64,000 bases of DNA from Paratinospora sagittata. Taxonomy: Eukaryota > Streptophyta > Magnoliopsida > Ranunculales > Menispermaceae. Position 1 is the stretch's first letter, and every line of letters starts with the position of its first letter. Shown one piece after another: positions 45,226-57,169 of this stretch. Both the position numbers and the translations under genes were made by a program. The stretch covers positions 30,399,816 to 30,463,815 of the forward strand of contig CM069606.1 of NCBI GenBank assembly GCA_035771175.1. The letters run 5' to 3'. The notes under the pieces were generated by a model, which saw only the letters and a program-made list of their open reading frames with translations, was not told the DNA's origin and did no database searches.

Positions 45226-48200
45226 TTTTGCAATTTTCCTCCCCTCAAATTTTTTTAATTCATAAACCCCAACCCTTGGAACTGCAATGACTTTATACGG
45301 TCCCTCCCAGTTAGGGCCAAATGCTCCAACTCCTGCTTCCTTGGTGTTGAGCATAAATCTTTGTAGTGCTAAATCACCGACTTTTAAGCTTCGTGGTCGA
45401 CCTTAGAGTTATAATCCTTTGAAGTTTTCCTCTGATAAGAAGCTAGTCTAACTTAAGATTGGTTCTCTTCTCCTCCAACAGGTCCAGCTCGGCTTCTTGA
45501 GCATCAAAGTTTTTTTTTTCATCAAAATAAGACGTTCTCAAGCTTGAGATGTCGAGCTCTATTGGTATTACTGCTTCCATTCTAAAAGTTGAGGAGAAAG
45601 GTGTTTTTCCTATTGCCGTCCTCGAGGTCGTCCTGTATGACCATAACACTTGTGGGAGATCATCTGCCCAAGTGCCTTTCTTGCCTTCAATTCTCGTCTT
45701 CAATGTGTGTTTAATGATTTTATTCACTGCTTCAACCTGTTCATTTGCTTGGGGATGAGCTGGTGTAGAGAAGAAATGGTGAATTCCAAGTTCATCACAG
45801 AATGAGCTGAACTTCGAATTATCAAACTACTTCCCATTATCTGATATTAAGGCATATGGTACACCAAACCGGCAAATGATCATTTGCCAGATGAACTTCG
45901 TGGTTTTTTGCCCAGTTAGTTGAGCTAAGGGTTCTACTTCGACCTATTTGGTGAAGTAATCAACTGCTACGATTGCAAACTTCACCTAACCTCTACATAT
46001 TGGCAATGACCAATCAGGTTTACCCCCCACTGAGTGAAAGGCCACAGACTTTGTATGGGAGTCAAGTTCTTTGCAGGAGCTTTTATGATAATAGAATGTC
46101 GTTGACAGCTGCCACAACTCCTTATTGTTCTTATAGCATCTCGATTAATGGTAGGCCAATAGTATCCTTAGCGGAGCACTTTGTAAGCTAGAGCGCTTCC
46201 TCCTAAATGATTTCCACATATTCCTGCATGGACCTTGTTAAGGACGAGTTGGGTTTTGTCCTCTCGTAAGCACTTGAGGTATAATAAGTTGTAGCTGTGT
46301 CGGTATAGCTCGCCATCAATCATCACATATTTTCCTCCTTGCCATTGTATCTTCCTAGCCAACACTTTGTAATCCGGGAGTTCTCCTGTCTTCAAAAATG
46401 TAGTAATTGGGTCCATCCAAAAAGAGCTGACCTCTGTCAGGTCGACCTGACCTTTTTTCGCAGTGCTCTTGCTATGCAAATATTCCACCGACACTTGGAA
46501 AATGAGCTCATCCCCAGAAGATGAGTTGAGCTTTACTCGAGTATCTACAAGGGACATATCTGCTCACGGGATCTGGATGACCTCATGTTCTTCAAATTTG
46601 ACTAACAACTCTTTCACCATCTGTAGGTAGGCTTGCATGTGCTGGTCCTTCGCTTAATACTCGGCGGTGACCTGACCTGTGACAAGTTGCGAATCATAAC
46701 GTATCGCTACTTTGCGTGCTCCCTAGTTGAGTGTCATCCATAATCTCGCTAGAAGAGCTTCATATTCGAATTCATTATTCAAGCCCGAGAAGCCACAACG
46801 GAGAGTCGCGAGGTGGTTTTTTCCCTTTGGTGAAACTAAGACAATGCCGACTACACTTCCTTGTTTGCATGAGGAGCCGTCCATAAACAATTTCCATGTC
46901 ATCTTGAGTTCTACTTCCATGTCTTCTTCTTTTTGCTAAAATGAGAACTCTTTTATAAAGTCTGTCAATGCCTGACCTTTGATAGACATCCTCAGCCGGT
47001 ACTCAATGTCTAACTCGCCAAGCTTGACAGCCCACTTTGCCAATTGCCCCGAGGTCTCTGGCTTCTGCAATACTTTTTGCAACTGATGTCGTGTGATTAC
47101 AACCGCAGTATGTGCCTAAAAATACGGTCCGAGCTTTCGAGCAGAAATGATTAAGACGAGGAAGAGACTCTCCATCTCGATGTACCTTTTTTCTTCATCG
47201 AGCAAAGACTTGCTCACATAGTAGACATGCCTCTAAGCATCCTGCTCCTCTCTGACCAGAGCTGAGCTCGTTGTTGCTTCTGAAATAGACAAGTAGATGA
47301 AGAGCTTATCACGTGGGATAGGTTTTGACAATAGAGGGGATGAGCTGAGGTAGGTCTTCAACTCTTGAAAAGCTTGTTCACATCCCTCATCCCATTCAAC
47401 GACCTTTTTCTTGATCAACTTGAAGAAGGGTAGACATTTGTTCGTTGACTTGGACACAAATCTGTTAAGTGTTGTGATACATCCCGGCAAACGCTGCATT
47501 TCTTTTATTTTCAACGGCGACTTCATCTCTATGATAGGTCGAATCTTATCTGGGTTTGCTTTGATCCCCCTTTGATTAATAAGAAAATCGAGAAATTTTC
47601 CTGCAGTGACTTAGAAAGTGCACTTGCACGAGTTAAGTCTCATGTTGTAGTGTTGGATGGTTTCAAACACATCTCTGACGTCATCTGGATGAGCTGCTGA
47701 CCTGGCACATTTTATGAGCATGTCATCAACATAGACATCCATATTCACTCAAATCTTTTTCTCGAACACACGATTTACCAATCTTTGGTATGTAGTTCAT
47801 GAATTCTTCAACTCGAACGACATAACTTTGTAACAATATAGACATCAGTCGGTGATGAACAAGGTCTTCTCCTCATCTCAATGATACATCATTATCTGGT
47901 TGTATCCTGAGTACGCATTCATGAAACTAAGTAGCTCATGACCTGTTGTAGCGTCAACGAACTGATCTATCCTCAGGAGCAAAAAGTTATCTTTCAGGCA
48001 CACCTTGTTTAGATCTGTGAAGTCAACATAGGTCCTCCATTTCCCGTTCGGTTTCCTCACCCTCACAACATTTGCTAACCAATCCGTGTATGACACCTCC
48101 CAGATGAACTAAGCTTAGATGAGCTTGTTGACCTATTCTCAAAGGGCTTAAGGTTGCTCAGCACTCAAAGCTCTTCTCTTCTGATGTACCAGTTTTATTT

Positions 48201-48930
48201 TCTAATCCGTGTTGAGATGGTGAACAATCACATTCGAGGAAATACCAGGCATGTTTTCATAATACCATGCAAAAATATCTCTAAACTTCTTTAAGACCTA
48301 GATGACCTGGTCTGCCAGGACCGCGTCCATTCCAATTCCAACTTTAACTGACTTGGGTGGATCTTCGGTGATTTGAATGTCTCTCCATTCATCTTGAGCT
48401 TTAAGTTTAGGAGAATCTTCTCTCGGGTCTAGGTCATGATCAGGTATTGCATCAACCTACATGAGCTCTTCCTTGGCAGGTTGACAATTTGCCTTGCAAG
48501 AGTTCTTGTTCTTCATAGTAACGGCATAGCACCTCTCGACTCCTTCTGATGTCCTTGTACTATGCCCACCCTGCGTTAGGCTGGAAGCTTGAACGCGAGG
48601 TGATATGTGGACACCACGATTCTCAAGTCATTGAGAAGAGGTCAACCCACGATAGCGTTGTACGCAGAAGGACCCTTGAAAACTAGAAACTCTACCATAA
48701 TTGTTGTTCTATGCTCTTTTTCTCTTGTTGTGACTGAAAGAGCAATTCTACCTTTCGGCATTATCCCATCTCCTGTAAATCTGATCAACGAAACATCGAT
48801 CGGGTTTTCCTTGATTTGGTGACTGAGCTTTTCCAGTATCCGAGCTCTTTACGTATCCTTGAGATGACCTCGACGGATCAAAGTCTCGATCTCTTCTTTC
48901 AAGTTGTAGCATTGATCAGTGTTGTGAGCA
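45226..48930 (-). pseudogene. Tat-type gypsy pol (relic)
   Basis: From 48930 leftward: the protease region lacks its D-S/T-G segment (RRGHLKDT is followed directly by RARILEKLSHQIKENPID) but keeps GPSAYNAIVG. RT has NVVRVRKPNGKWRTYVDF and ELLSFMNAYSGYNQIMM (48096-47878), and an intact MDVYVDDMLIK around 47735-47705. The thumb and connection (AFQELKTYLSSSPLLSKPI) run to 47233. RNase H has FMDGSSCKQGSVVGIVL and NNEFEYEALLA (46920-46723). Integrase has KVHAGICGNHLGG (46230) and TWADDLPQVLWSYRTTSRTA (45670). The C-terminus is near 45300. RNase H of the GSSCKQGS form and this domain order fit Tat elements. Many stops and shifts make it dead. Confidence 0.85.
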
Positions 48931-50411
48931 TGATTTTTGTAATATCAATAGTACTTCCTTTTGTCTTGCCAATTTGTTGGTGTATTCAGCTTCTTAGGCC
49001 ACTTGAGATACTCTTTGTCTTGTATCTTTAAGAAGACTTGTTCCCTTGATGTAGTAAGAGGTGTGTAAGTGGAATATACATTTTGGGGAACCTTGCTACT
49101 CTTTTGATCCCAGTGACCAAAATCTTTCTTTTTTCCTCCCCGGTCATCATCCCTTGCATCTTCTTTTCTCTTCCTTTTTCGATCCTTTTTTGAGTTCTTT
49201 GGGAACCCATCTTCTTCTTATTTCGCATCATTCAGCTTATCGGTGTTTATGTACTTTTCTGCCTCGTCTAAGATTCTTGCATAACTCTGGACCTTCTTCT
49301 TTTCGAGGGAATAGTGGAATCTCCCAGGTCTCGGGCCAACAAAAAAAGTTGTCATGATCTTTTGTCATCACAATCGTCTACCTCAACTCGCACATCATCA
49401 AAATGGTCGAGGTAGTTTTTCAAACTTTCTCCTTGTTTTTGCCTAATGGCGAGCAAGCTATTAACTGGCTTTTCCCTCTCATTTTCCAACAAATTGCTTA
49501 ATGAACTTGTGAGCAAGGTGCCCAAATGAGCATATAGACCCAATTATGAGTTTTCGGTACGACTTCCTAGTAGGTTCGCCAATAGTGATTTGGAAACCTT
49601 TACACCAGGTGGCATCATCGTAGCTCTTGAATTTCATCAAAAACTTGTAGTTCTCAACATATTATCTTGGATCTACTTTCCCCTTATACGTCTTCACCTT
49701 TGCCATCTTGACGTTCTTTGACAATGGCGTTTGCAAAATTTCTTCTGTGAAAAGAGAAGGGAGGTTCTTGTACTCCAGATAATGCCAAGCCTGATCACCA
49801 CTAGTTGACCGGGTCGAATTGGTACTCTGAGTTTGAGCGTATCGTGCTGATGTTGACCTTGTTCGAGCTAACCTGATTGAGGCTGATTTGTGCTCTATCA
49901 TCCTGGTCGGAGTTGACCTGGTCGAAGCCGATTGAGCCAACCGAACTAACCTAGAGAGAAGATATTGGGATGCACTACTTTTTCTTCTGGGTGCTGGCTG
50001 GAAGGGAGAAGAGCTCAAACCAGGACTTTTCTTTTTTACTTCCAGGGAATGGCGAAGATCCCCGATTGACAGTGACTTTTGCCAGGAACGATCGGGACGT
50101 CGACCTTATCTCTTTAATGATCTCGGCTTTGAGCTGATACTCTGACATCTACTTGTTTTGTCTCTCCATGGTTTGACATTACAAGGAGGTGGAAGAGGTA
50201 AATTTGCTTTCAACATCTATTTTTTCTCTTGTACGGTCTGCGATATCCTTTCAATGTTTTTCTCCATGTTGCTTAGTCATGCTATTTTTTAAGCAGAGTT
50301 CTTCTGTGCAAAGATCTTCTTCTTTTGAGGTGGTCTTCCCTGTTTGACATGGGGTGCTTCTTGTGAAGCTGGAGGTTCTTCAATAGGCGAGGGATCTACT
50401 TCTTGGCTCAT
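48931..50411 (-). pseudogene. Tat-type gypsy gag (relic)
   Basis: ATG at 50411-50409 opens MSQEVDPSPIEEPPASQEAP and a basic stretch, then stops within 41 codons. Further left, LFTEEILQTPLSKNVKMAKV (about 49750) and EREKPVNSLLAIRQKQGESL (about 49460) are the typical capsid region of Tat gag, with several shifts between. The nucleocapsid-proximal HNTDQCYNLKEEIETLIRRG lies at 48940-48880. The Ser/Thr/Arg-rich repeats around 49800-49960 are degenerate. It would have formed the particle core. Confidence 0.8.
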
Positions 50412-50463
50412 AATAGATGAGTTGATCTTGACTTATAATGTCGTCCCCACAAATGACACCAAA
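50412..50463 (-). other. Primer binding site and leader of the Tat element
   Basis: On the minus strand, TTTGGTGTCATTTGTGGGGA follows the LTR end ACCAACA at once. It is a variant of the TGGCGCC(G/A)TTTGTGGGGA primer site common in Tat-lineage elements. The gag ATG comes about 50 bp later. Confidence 0.7.
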
Positions 50464-51328
50464 TGTTGGTGGAAAATCTGACCAACACCAAGTTGATGAA
50501 TACATGGAGGACGTAAGCTAATCTGGAAATATAAACCAACCGACTTCGCCTTCAAGCTCGCCACTGAGATCTGGAACTAAGGAAATAAGAACAGGCTATC
50601 ATGAGGATCACCAGTGTGGTGCTGGCCAAAGACCCTCTGATGCCTTAGTTAGAGCTAAATTGACTCAAACTAAACTTTGCACTAGCTTATGGAGTAGTGA
50701 CTGACATACCTTTAGGGGAGAGTATAGGGGCTATTTATAGAGGAGATCTCTGGCAGGGTGGCTAGCTGCCAGATAGGCATGTGCCATGTGTCGATTTCTG
50801 ATACGTCAGGAGTAGGTGAGCTCATCTACCCCGGATAAGTTGGATGAGCTTTCTCACCGAGGATTGACTTTATCCTTTCCGATCGTCTTGGGTAGGTATT
50901 TCGTTCCTGGTTTATCGGGATAAGCCTATTACTGGTATGCACATCCTCTATAGATATTCCAGGATTTGTTCCTTGTCTAGATGAGCTCGGAAGCTTGGTA
51001 ACTATATAGCTTGGCCTTGTTGATGTCAAGACTCTCTCTGTCCGGATGTGTCGAGCTATTGTCATACGAAATCTCTAATATTCTGTCCTCAGATCAAAGG
51101 TAATAGCTCATCTTTTGTCGAGCTATCGTGAAACGAAGAGTTGTCAATTTGACTTTCCCAGATGCTTGACCAAGCCGGGCTGATTTCTACTTATGCTCAT
51201 ATCTTATTCGTGTTGAGCTGGACGAACCGAGCTATCTTCTTTTGTACCTTGGATGATATTCGTTAGTTCCAGCATGATCGCCTACGCGTTCAGTTTCAAC
51301 TCAATTAGGCTTAGCTGATGGTCCAACA
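50464..51328 (-). mobile_element. 5' LTR of the Tat-type element
   Basis: Plus-strand edges are TGTTGGTGGAAAATCTGACC and GATGGTCCAACA. A minus-strand TATA box (CTATAAATAGCC) lies near 50730. The U3 half (50860-51328), rich in GAGCTAT/GAGCTC words, has no visible match in the other LTR although the lengths agree (865 and 862 bp). Confidence 0.72.
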
Positions 51329-51559
51329 ATATATTTACAAAATTTGGGGGCCAGGGGCGGTCACCCTGTGGGGACATGTGGCATTGTGGCAAGAGTGGTC
51401 CCCTCTAAGATGTGGCCCTTGCTTCGATTGTAGCCCCTGTGCTTTCAAGGTTGCCAACTCAGCGATGATCATCACCTTGTCATACCGAGGTGATTGTTTT
51501 TTCGTTTCTAGGGTTTCGCAGGTTTTTGGGCCCAACATTTTTAAAATATAAAGTAAAAA

Positions 51560-51736
51560 AAGAATTGGTGAAACCATTTGTAGGTGAGATTAAGAAACTT
51601 TTGGATGTGATTCTTAAAAGGCTATGCTTCATGTAATCTTATCCCAATCATTAGATCAAACCTTTAGAAGTCCTTGGAAATATATAATCTCATTACTTCC
51701 TGATATACTCCCTCATTTTCAACAGGTGGTAGGGGA
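51560..51736 (+). pseudogene. LINE (L1-type) fragment, left part
   Basis: In the frame ending here SPWKYIISLLPDILPHFQQV runs into VGDG, which continues across the Sirevirus at 63463. This is the typical plant L1 segment between RT and the zinc-binding domain. Upstream of about 51650 the frame is unclear. The stretch 51334-51559, between the Tat LTR and here, has no recognised gene. Confidence 0.7.
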
Positions 51737-53750
51737 TTTTGAACCAATTATCATCATGTCCCTTACAAGAATATGTCTCTTATATGAATGATATTTTGAT
51801 GATTACAAATCACATTCGATTTATAATAATATTGTATGCAAGACACATCTAATCTTACATAAAGGTTTCGAAGATTCAATGATTCATGGTGAAAGTGCTA
51901 TCAAGACCTATTTGAAGGCCACGATTGTTTGAAGACATATTTTTATAGGATTAGAGTGTGTTTAGGTTGTAGAACATCTCTTATCATATGATTCAGTAAT
52001 ATGCATGATTACATGATTTAGTCGAGTTGATTTTCGATCATTTATATTGAATTTTCTATGTTTGATTTAATCCGAAAGTACCAAGGCTTTAATCGTATTT
52101 ATCGAGTTTTAAATGGAAAATTTTTAAGTGTTTTTCAGGACGCTAATATGTTTTTCAGGACACTAATATGTTTTTCAGGACGCTAATGTCTCAGCAGCAC
52201 CCTCTTGGACTTGGTAAGTCAGGACGCTGATAGAGTTCAAGGTTGAAGCGTTCTTATCCATCAGAACGCTTACTTCATCAGTAGTGCCCTCATTGAATCA
52301 ACCAATAAACTTTTCAGGATGTTGATTCAATATCAGCTCGCTGACTATTTTTTGAGCTTTTAATGATTTAAATCTTTAAGGACACTGATAGTTATAAGTT
52401 GGAAAACTTTCAGAATGATAATTGAACATGAACACCCTCACTTAAGAACCAACTTAGTAACTATCAGGACGCTGATCGTTCTTCAGCATACTTATAGTTT
52501 TATGAATTTTAACACTTTAAAAACATCAAGACGCTCATAACCTTAGCAACGCCCTTATGCGTATCAGGACGGTAACTTTTGATTAGCGGCCTCATAGCTT
52601 TAGTCGTCTTTAATCGTTAAGTAAATCAGAACACTTACATTCTTGTAACGTCCTCAATTCTCGGTTCAGCAGGACATTTATGGTTCATTAGCGCCCTTAA
52701 GGAACAAAACAACAAAGTTGACATTATGCGTCAGGACGCTGATTGACCAATCAGGACGCTAATCCAACACTATCACAAAGCTGACACCTGCACTTTTCAG
52801 AAAAAAAAAAATTAGAACTGAGCAAAACTTTTTCAGAACTTTTTAAATCTTTTCATAACGTTCTAGTACTTTATCAGAACATTATATTCTCATGATTGAT
52901 CAGAAGATTCATGTGTTGTTGCCGTAGTTGCACAGACTGAATCAAATCCTTTTCGGGAAAGAATGTGTTCGTTGTTTTTTAAATAACTTTGTACGCCAAA
53001 ATTACTTAAGTTCAAGTTCATTGCGCCACTATTGTATCTATATATATGCTGCCTTGGAGCAGGTAAAAAACAACTATCAAATACGAAAACTGAAAACCTG
53101 TTTCAAAACGTTTAACAGTTTTCACTTGTGCAAAACTTTTGGAAGTTAGTCTTCTACTCACTACTTTAAACTCTCGATCTTTTTGAAATACGTTAAGTCT
53201 TCTGGATTAGTTCATCTTCATCTACATCTTTTCAAAAATCCATTGAAGAAAATGCAAGCTTTTCGAACCGATTTTTCAGCTGAACATATCTTGTTGAATC
53301 TGTGGTATCAGAAGGTTCAATCCATAGTTTTATATCTATCACTTTGATTCTAAGTAAAGGGAATCATATCTTATCTTGTACCTTGGTTGTTATGACTAGA
53401 TAGTCACAAATTTAGAGCAAGTGTTGCTGAAGTTGTAACGATCATTCACACACCCGGAAGTTGAGAAAAGGTTATTTTCAAGCCCATAAATTGAGAAGGT
53501 GTAAGGGTTTGGTCTGCACTCGTAAGAAGATCCTTAGTAGAGTTTGGACAAATCCTAACTGAGGAGGTTAGGTAGTGGATGTAGGCGAGGCTGAACCACT
53601 CTAAATCTTGTGTGTCTTACTGATATTGTGTTTGATTTACCATACTTGTTTAATCTGCTTTCATTACTTCATACGTTTTTAAAAAAAGGTTAAAATATCC
53701 TAAGTGCCCAATTAATCCCCCCTCTCTCTCGGACACATCTTGGGCCAACA
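51737..53750 (+). mobile_element. 5' LTR of the second Sirevirus
   Basis: It starts TTTTGAACC (the TG is mutated; TGTTGAACC in the 3' copy) and ends GGGCCAACA. The GGACGCT/GCGCCCT hairpin array spans about 52135-52760, with CAGGACGCTGATTGACCAAT near its end. The TATA region CTATATATATGCTGCC is near 53038. R/U5 has CACCCGGAAGTTGAG and CTGAGGAGGTTAGGTAGTGG. Confidence 0.9.
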
Positions 53751-54436
53751 GTTGGTATTAGAGCAGGTTAACCATCAAAGTCTCTAACAATCTTTGATTA
53801 AGTGTGAAAGGACAAAACGCAAATAATGCTTATCTTTCAGGTGAAGAAATCTCCACCAACCGACCACCATTATTCATAGGAGACAGCTATTCACATTGGA
53901 AAACTAAGATTAGATTCTTCGTTAAAGCCCAAGACCTAGAAATGTGGGATGTTGTGACAAATGGATGTCCAACACCTACAAAGATAGTATATGGTATTAA
54001 TATCCCTAGGGAGTTAGATGAATGGAGTCCTATAGAAAAGAAACGAAAGTTGTTAAACAATCAAGTTGTAAACATTTTGTTTTGTAGCTTGCCAGTTGAA
54101 GAGTTCAATAGGGTTAGTGCTTGTGAAACAACTAAGGAATTTTGGGATAAGTTAGAGGTCACCCATGAAGGAACTTTGCAAGTCAAAAAGGCAAAGCACC
54201 AAATGCTAGTTGAAAAATACGAGACGTATAGGATGGATGAAACTGAGTCCATAGCTGAAGCTATTGCTCGGTTTACAACAAATATCAATGAGATGAAGAA
54301 CCTAGGAAAGAGCAATGACCAAGAAGAAACTGTTAGAAAGTTTCTAAGGGGTCTACCTAGAGTTTGCGAACCCAAGGCCACGACTATTGAAGAAGCCAAA
54401 AATCTGGCTGAATATACTTTTGATGAATTGTGTGGT
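53751..54436 (+). pseudogene. Sirevirus gag, N-terminal part
   Basis: An open frame runs from the primer site to the insertion point. The start codon has become GTG (53804, VKGQNANNAY), where the other copy has ATG. The capsid region is otherwise open for 211 codons: RPPLFIGDSYSHWKTKIRFF, DLEMWDVVTNG, EFWDKLEVTHEGTLQVKKAK, ATIEEAKNLAEYTF. It is cut at DELCG by the solo LTR and continues at 57170. Confidence 0.9.
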
Positions 54437-57169
54437 TGTTGACCTAAGTGGTTCATCACCTAGCACATCCCTAAGTATACTTGATGAAGTATATTTTGAT
54501 GATCACAAACAAAATCTCTTTCGGCGCTAACGAGCTTTAATCAAGAACCTATCTCAGCACCTCAGGAAAGCAAAAAGCCAAAGAATAATTCGATCAAGGA
54601 ACTCAAGGTCATAACAGACGATCAAGATCGTTTCAATCAAAGGACCTCAAAGGTCATATCATGATTTCAAGATCACATCACACGAACGATTCGATCAAGC
54701 TCCAAGACTACATCTTTCGATCAACGTTCAAGACATTGAAGATCTCATAATGAAGAGTTGGGTTTAAAGATTATGAGAAATACACAGTATTTAAGGTATA
54801 TCTTTCTCTAATCGATATTGCTCAAATGCTTTTCAAAACCATGCACAAATCACTTGCAAATTTGCATGTTTTGATCATACATTTTACAATATTTCAAATG
54901 AATTAATTTTCTATGTTTAATTTGAAAATTTTCTAGTTTTCATTCATATTTCGCGAGTCAAAACTACTTTTCAAGAGTCTTCCACGACGCTAATGATTTA
55001 GTAGCGCTCTCCTGAACTTGATAAGTGAGGACGCTGATGATTCATTAGGACGTTGATAACATTCAAGGTTGAATTGAACCGATTCATCAGGACACTTACT
55101 TATAAGTAGCTCCATCCCTTTAGTCAACCTCTGAAGTTGTCAGGACGCTGACTCAGCATCAGCTTACTAAAAGATTTCTAAGTTCTTTAAAGAATTTATT
55201 TTTGAGGACGCTGATAGTTATAAGTTGGATAAACTATCAGGATGCTACCTGGATAGAAGCGCCCTCATCTTTGGGAACCAATTTAATAACTTTCAGGACG
55301 CTGATTGTCCTTTAGCTCACTTGGAAAGTTTTCAAATATTTTGAAATAATAGGATGCTTACATAGTTGTAGCGCCATTGTGTTTTATGCTTGAAAAGGTA
55401 GGACACTTACTAGGAAAAATAGCGTCCTTATGTACTTAATTGTTTTAGAAAATAGGACGCTAATCGTGCATTAGCGGCCTCAGAATTTAGTCATTTCTGT
55501 CACGAATTAGTAGCGTCCTCACCTCACTGTTCAGCAGAACGATTATACATAATGAGCGCCCTCAAGGAACAAAACGACAAAGTTGATATTATGCGTCAGG
55601 ACGCTGATTACGGAATCAGGACTTTAATTCAACAATCGTCACTGTTCTAACAAGTACACTGTGTCAGTCTACTTTTTCAAAACGGATCTTTGCACAGAAT
55701 CCTTTTCAGATTGATAAGAGATTTTCTCTGATACATGAATCAAGTTTTCTAAAACTTTCCTTATCCATATAATCTGAAAAGAACTAGAATGTTAATAAAA
55801 ATTGCAGTTGCCATTTTCATATAACATTCTAGCCGTAGTGTGTAAACGTTCACATTGTTTTTGAATTTCAAATGTCTAACGGCTATTATCTACTAAGTCT
55901 ATAAGTACCAACACTTTGAATCAAACAATTCGCCGATAATTTTTATTGTGCCAAAAACTTTTTGAATGTTAGTCGTTGCTCAATCTTTCAAAAGTTTTCA
56001 AATGTTCTAAGTTTTCAAAGTATTCTTCACTGATACTTTACTTAGTCAAAAGATTTTCATATTGAGCTTCAATTATATCCTATCTTTGAAAATCTATTTG
56101 AACTGGTTTTTATTCAAATTCTCAGCCTGGATTTATACTTAACATTAATCAAGCTGATGAAGGAATTTGAGAAATAGTTCATGAGAGATACAATTGTACT
56201 TGATTTCAATTTTAAGTATTGTATCGAACTATATCAGTAGTTGTGTTAACTACTGAAAAAAGAACTAGAAGTTTTCACTCTATATACTTTATCTATTGTG
56301 AAAATTATTTGAGTCTATGTTTTACACTAGTCCTGCATTTTCAACTTCAATGTATTAACGGTATCATAATATTTTTGAAGATGCACTTAATTGATTTACA
56401 TATCATTCACGCTTTTCAAAACTGCACTTGAGCTATACCGAACATTGAAAGGTAAATGACTGTAAGTGTATGTCTCTTAGCATTATGTATTCAAATTTAT
56501 ACATCTTTGTAATGTTATGCATATGAGCTTAATTATAAAGTGTTCTACTCAATTAGAACCAACATTATTATTTTGTGTTGCAATGTTGGTGTGTTTTTGG
56601 ATTGAAACAACTAGGACAAGTGAATGTAGTTCACTTGATTATTTCAAGGTGAAATCATGTTAAGGTTCATCCTCACCTGTAAGTAGGAAAACCGGTTCAT
56701 CCTTACCTCACAAAAGGATGGGTTCGTCCTTAAGCTGTAAAAGGATAGGTTATTTCTGAACTTGTAAAAGAGAAATGGATCTTCTTTATCCCGTAAAAGA
56801 AAATGGTTCTTCCTTATCCCGTAAAAGGAACATGGGTTTTTCTCATCCCGGAAAAAGGAAATGAGGTTCATCCTTAGCCTGCAAAAGGATAGGTTTGCCT
56901 TGAACCTGTAAAAGGGCATGTATAACAGTTTGGTTCTCACCCGTAAGATAATCAATTAGTGGATTGAGAAAATCCATATCGGGAGATTAGATAGTGGACG
57001 TAGGCTTGGCCGAACCACTATAAATTCTATTGTGCTTTAAGTTATGCACTTTACTTCATGGTTAGTATGTGCATTTAATTCCAGTGTACCAATGTATATC
57101 AATAAGTCATTGGAAAAGCTTTAAATTGACCATCACACCCAATTCACCCCCCTCTTGGGTGCACCAATA
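54437..57169 (+). mobile_element. Solo copia LTR in gag, target duplication GTGGT
   Basis: It opens TGTTGACC and ends GCACCAATA, with GTGGT at 54432-54436 and 57170-57174; the gag frame of the other copy has a single GTGGT here. At 2733 bp it is longer than the host element's own LTRs and belongs to another subgroup, near the LTR at 11602-13385. The U3 has about ten GGACGCT/GCGCCCTCA hairpin motifs (54984-55640). A TATA-like CTATAAGTACC is near 55899. The R/U5 part has a ~38-bp repeat (56650-56930). It is left from recombination between LTRs of a former full element. Confidence 0.92.
56650..56930. repeat. ~38-bp tandem repeat in the solo LTR
   Basis: About seven units of GGTTC(A/T)TCCTTA(C/T)C(C/T)(T/C)GTAAAAGGA-like sequence, of unequal spacing. 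This is an expanded form of the shorter CACCCGTAAGTTGA repeat of the other copia LTRs. Confidence 0.75.

Larger units (their letters stand above)
33363..51328 (-). mobile_element. Tat-lineage Ty3/gypsy element, nested-in by a Sirevirus
   Basis: LTR-like ends sit at 33363-34224 and 50464-51328, each TG...CA, flanked by ATATA at 33358-33362 and 51329-51333. The minus strand carries a primer site, gag and pol in the order expected for Tat/Ogre-type elements, and the plus strand carries a coiled-coil ORF near the 3' end of the internal region. A 9.1-kb Sirevirus (34490-43632) interrupts that ORF; without it the element would be about 8.8 kb. One anomaly: the two LTRs match only in about the first 400 bp (plus-strand left side, R/U5), while the U3 halves look unrelated. 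The flanks are AT-rich, so the duplication is weaker evidence than usual. Confidence 0.72.
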
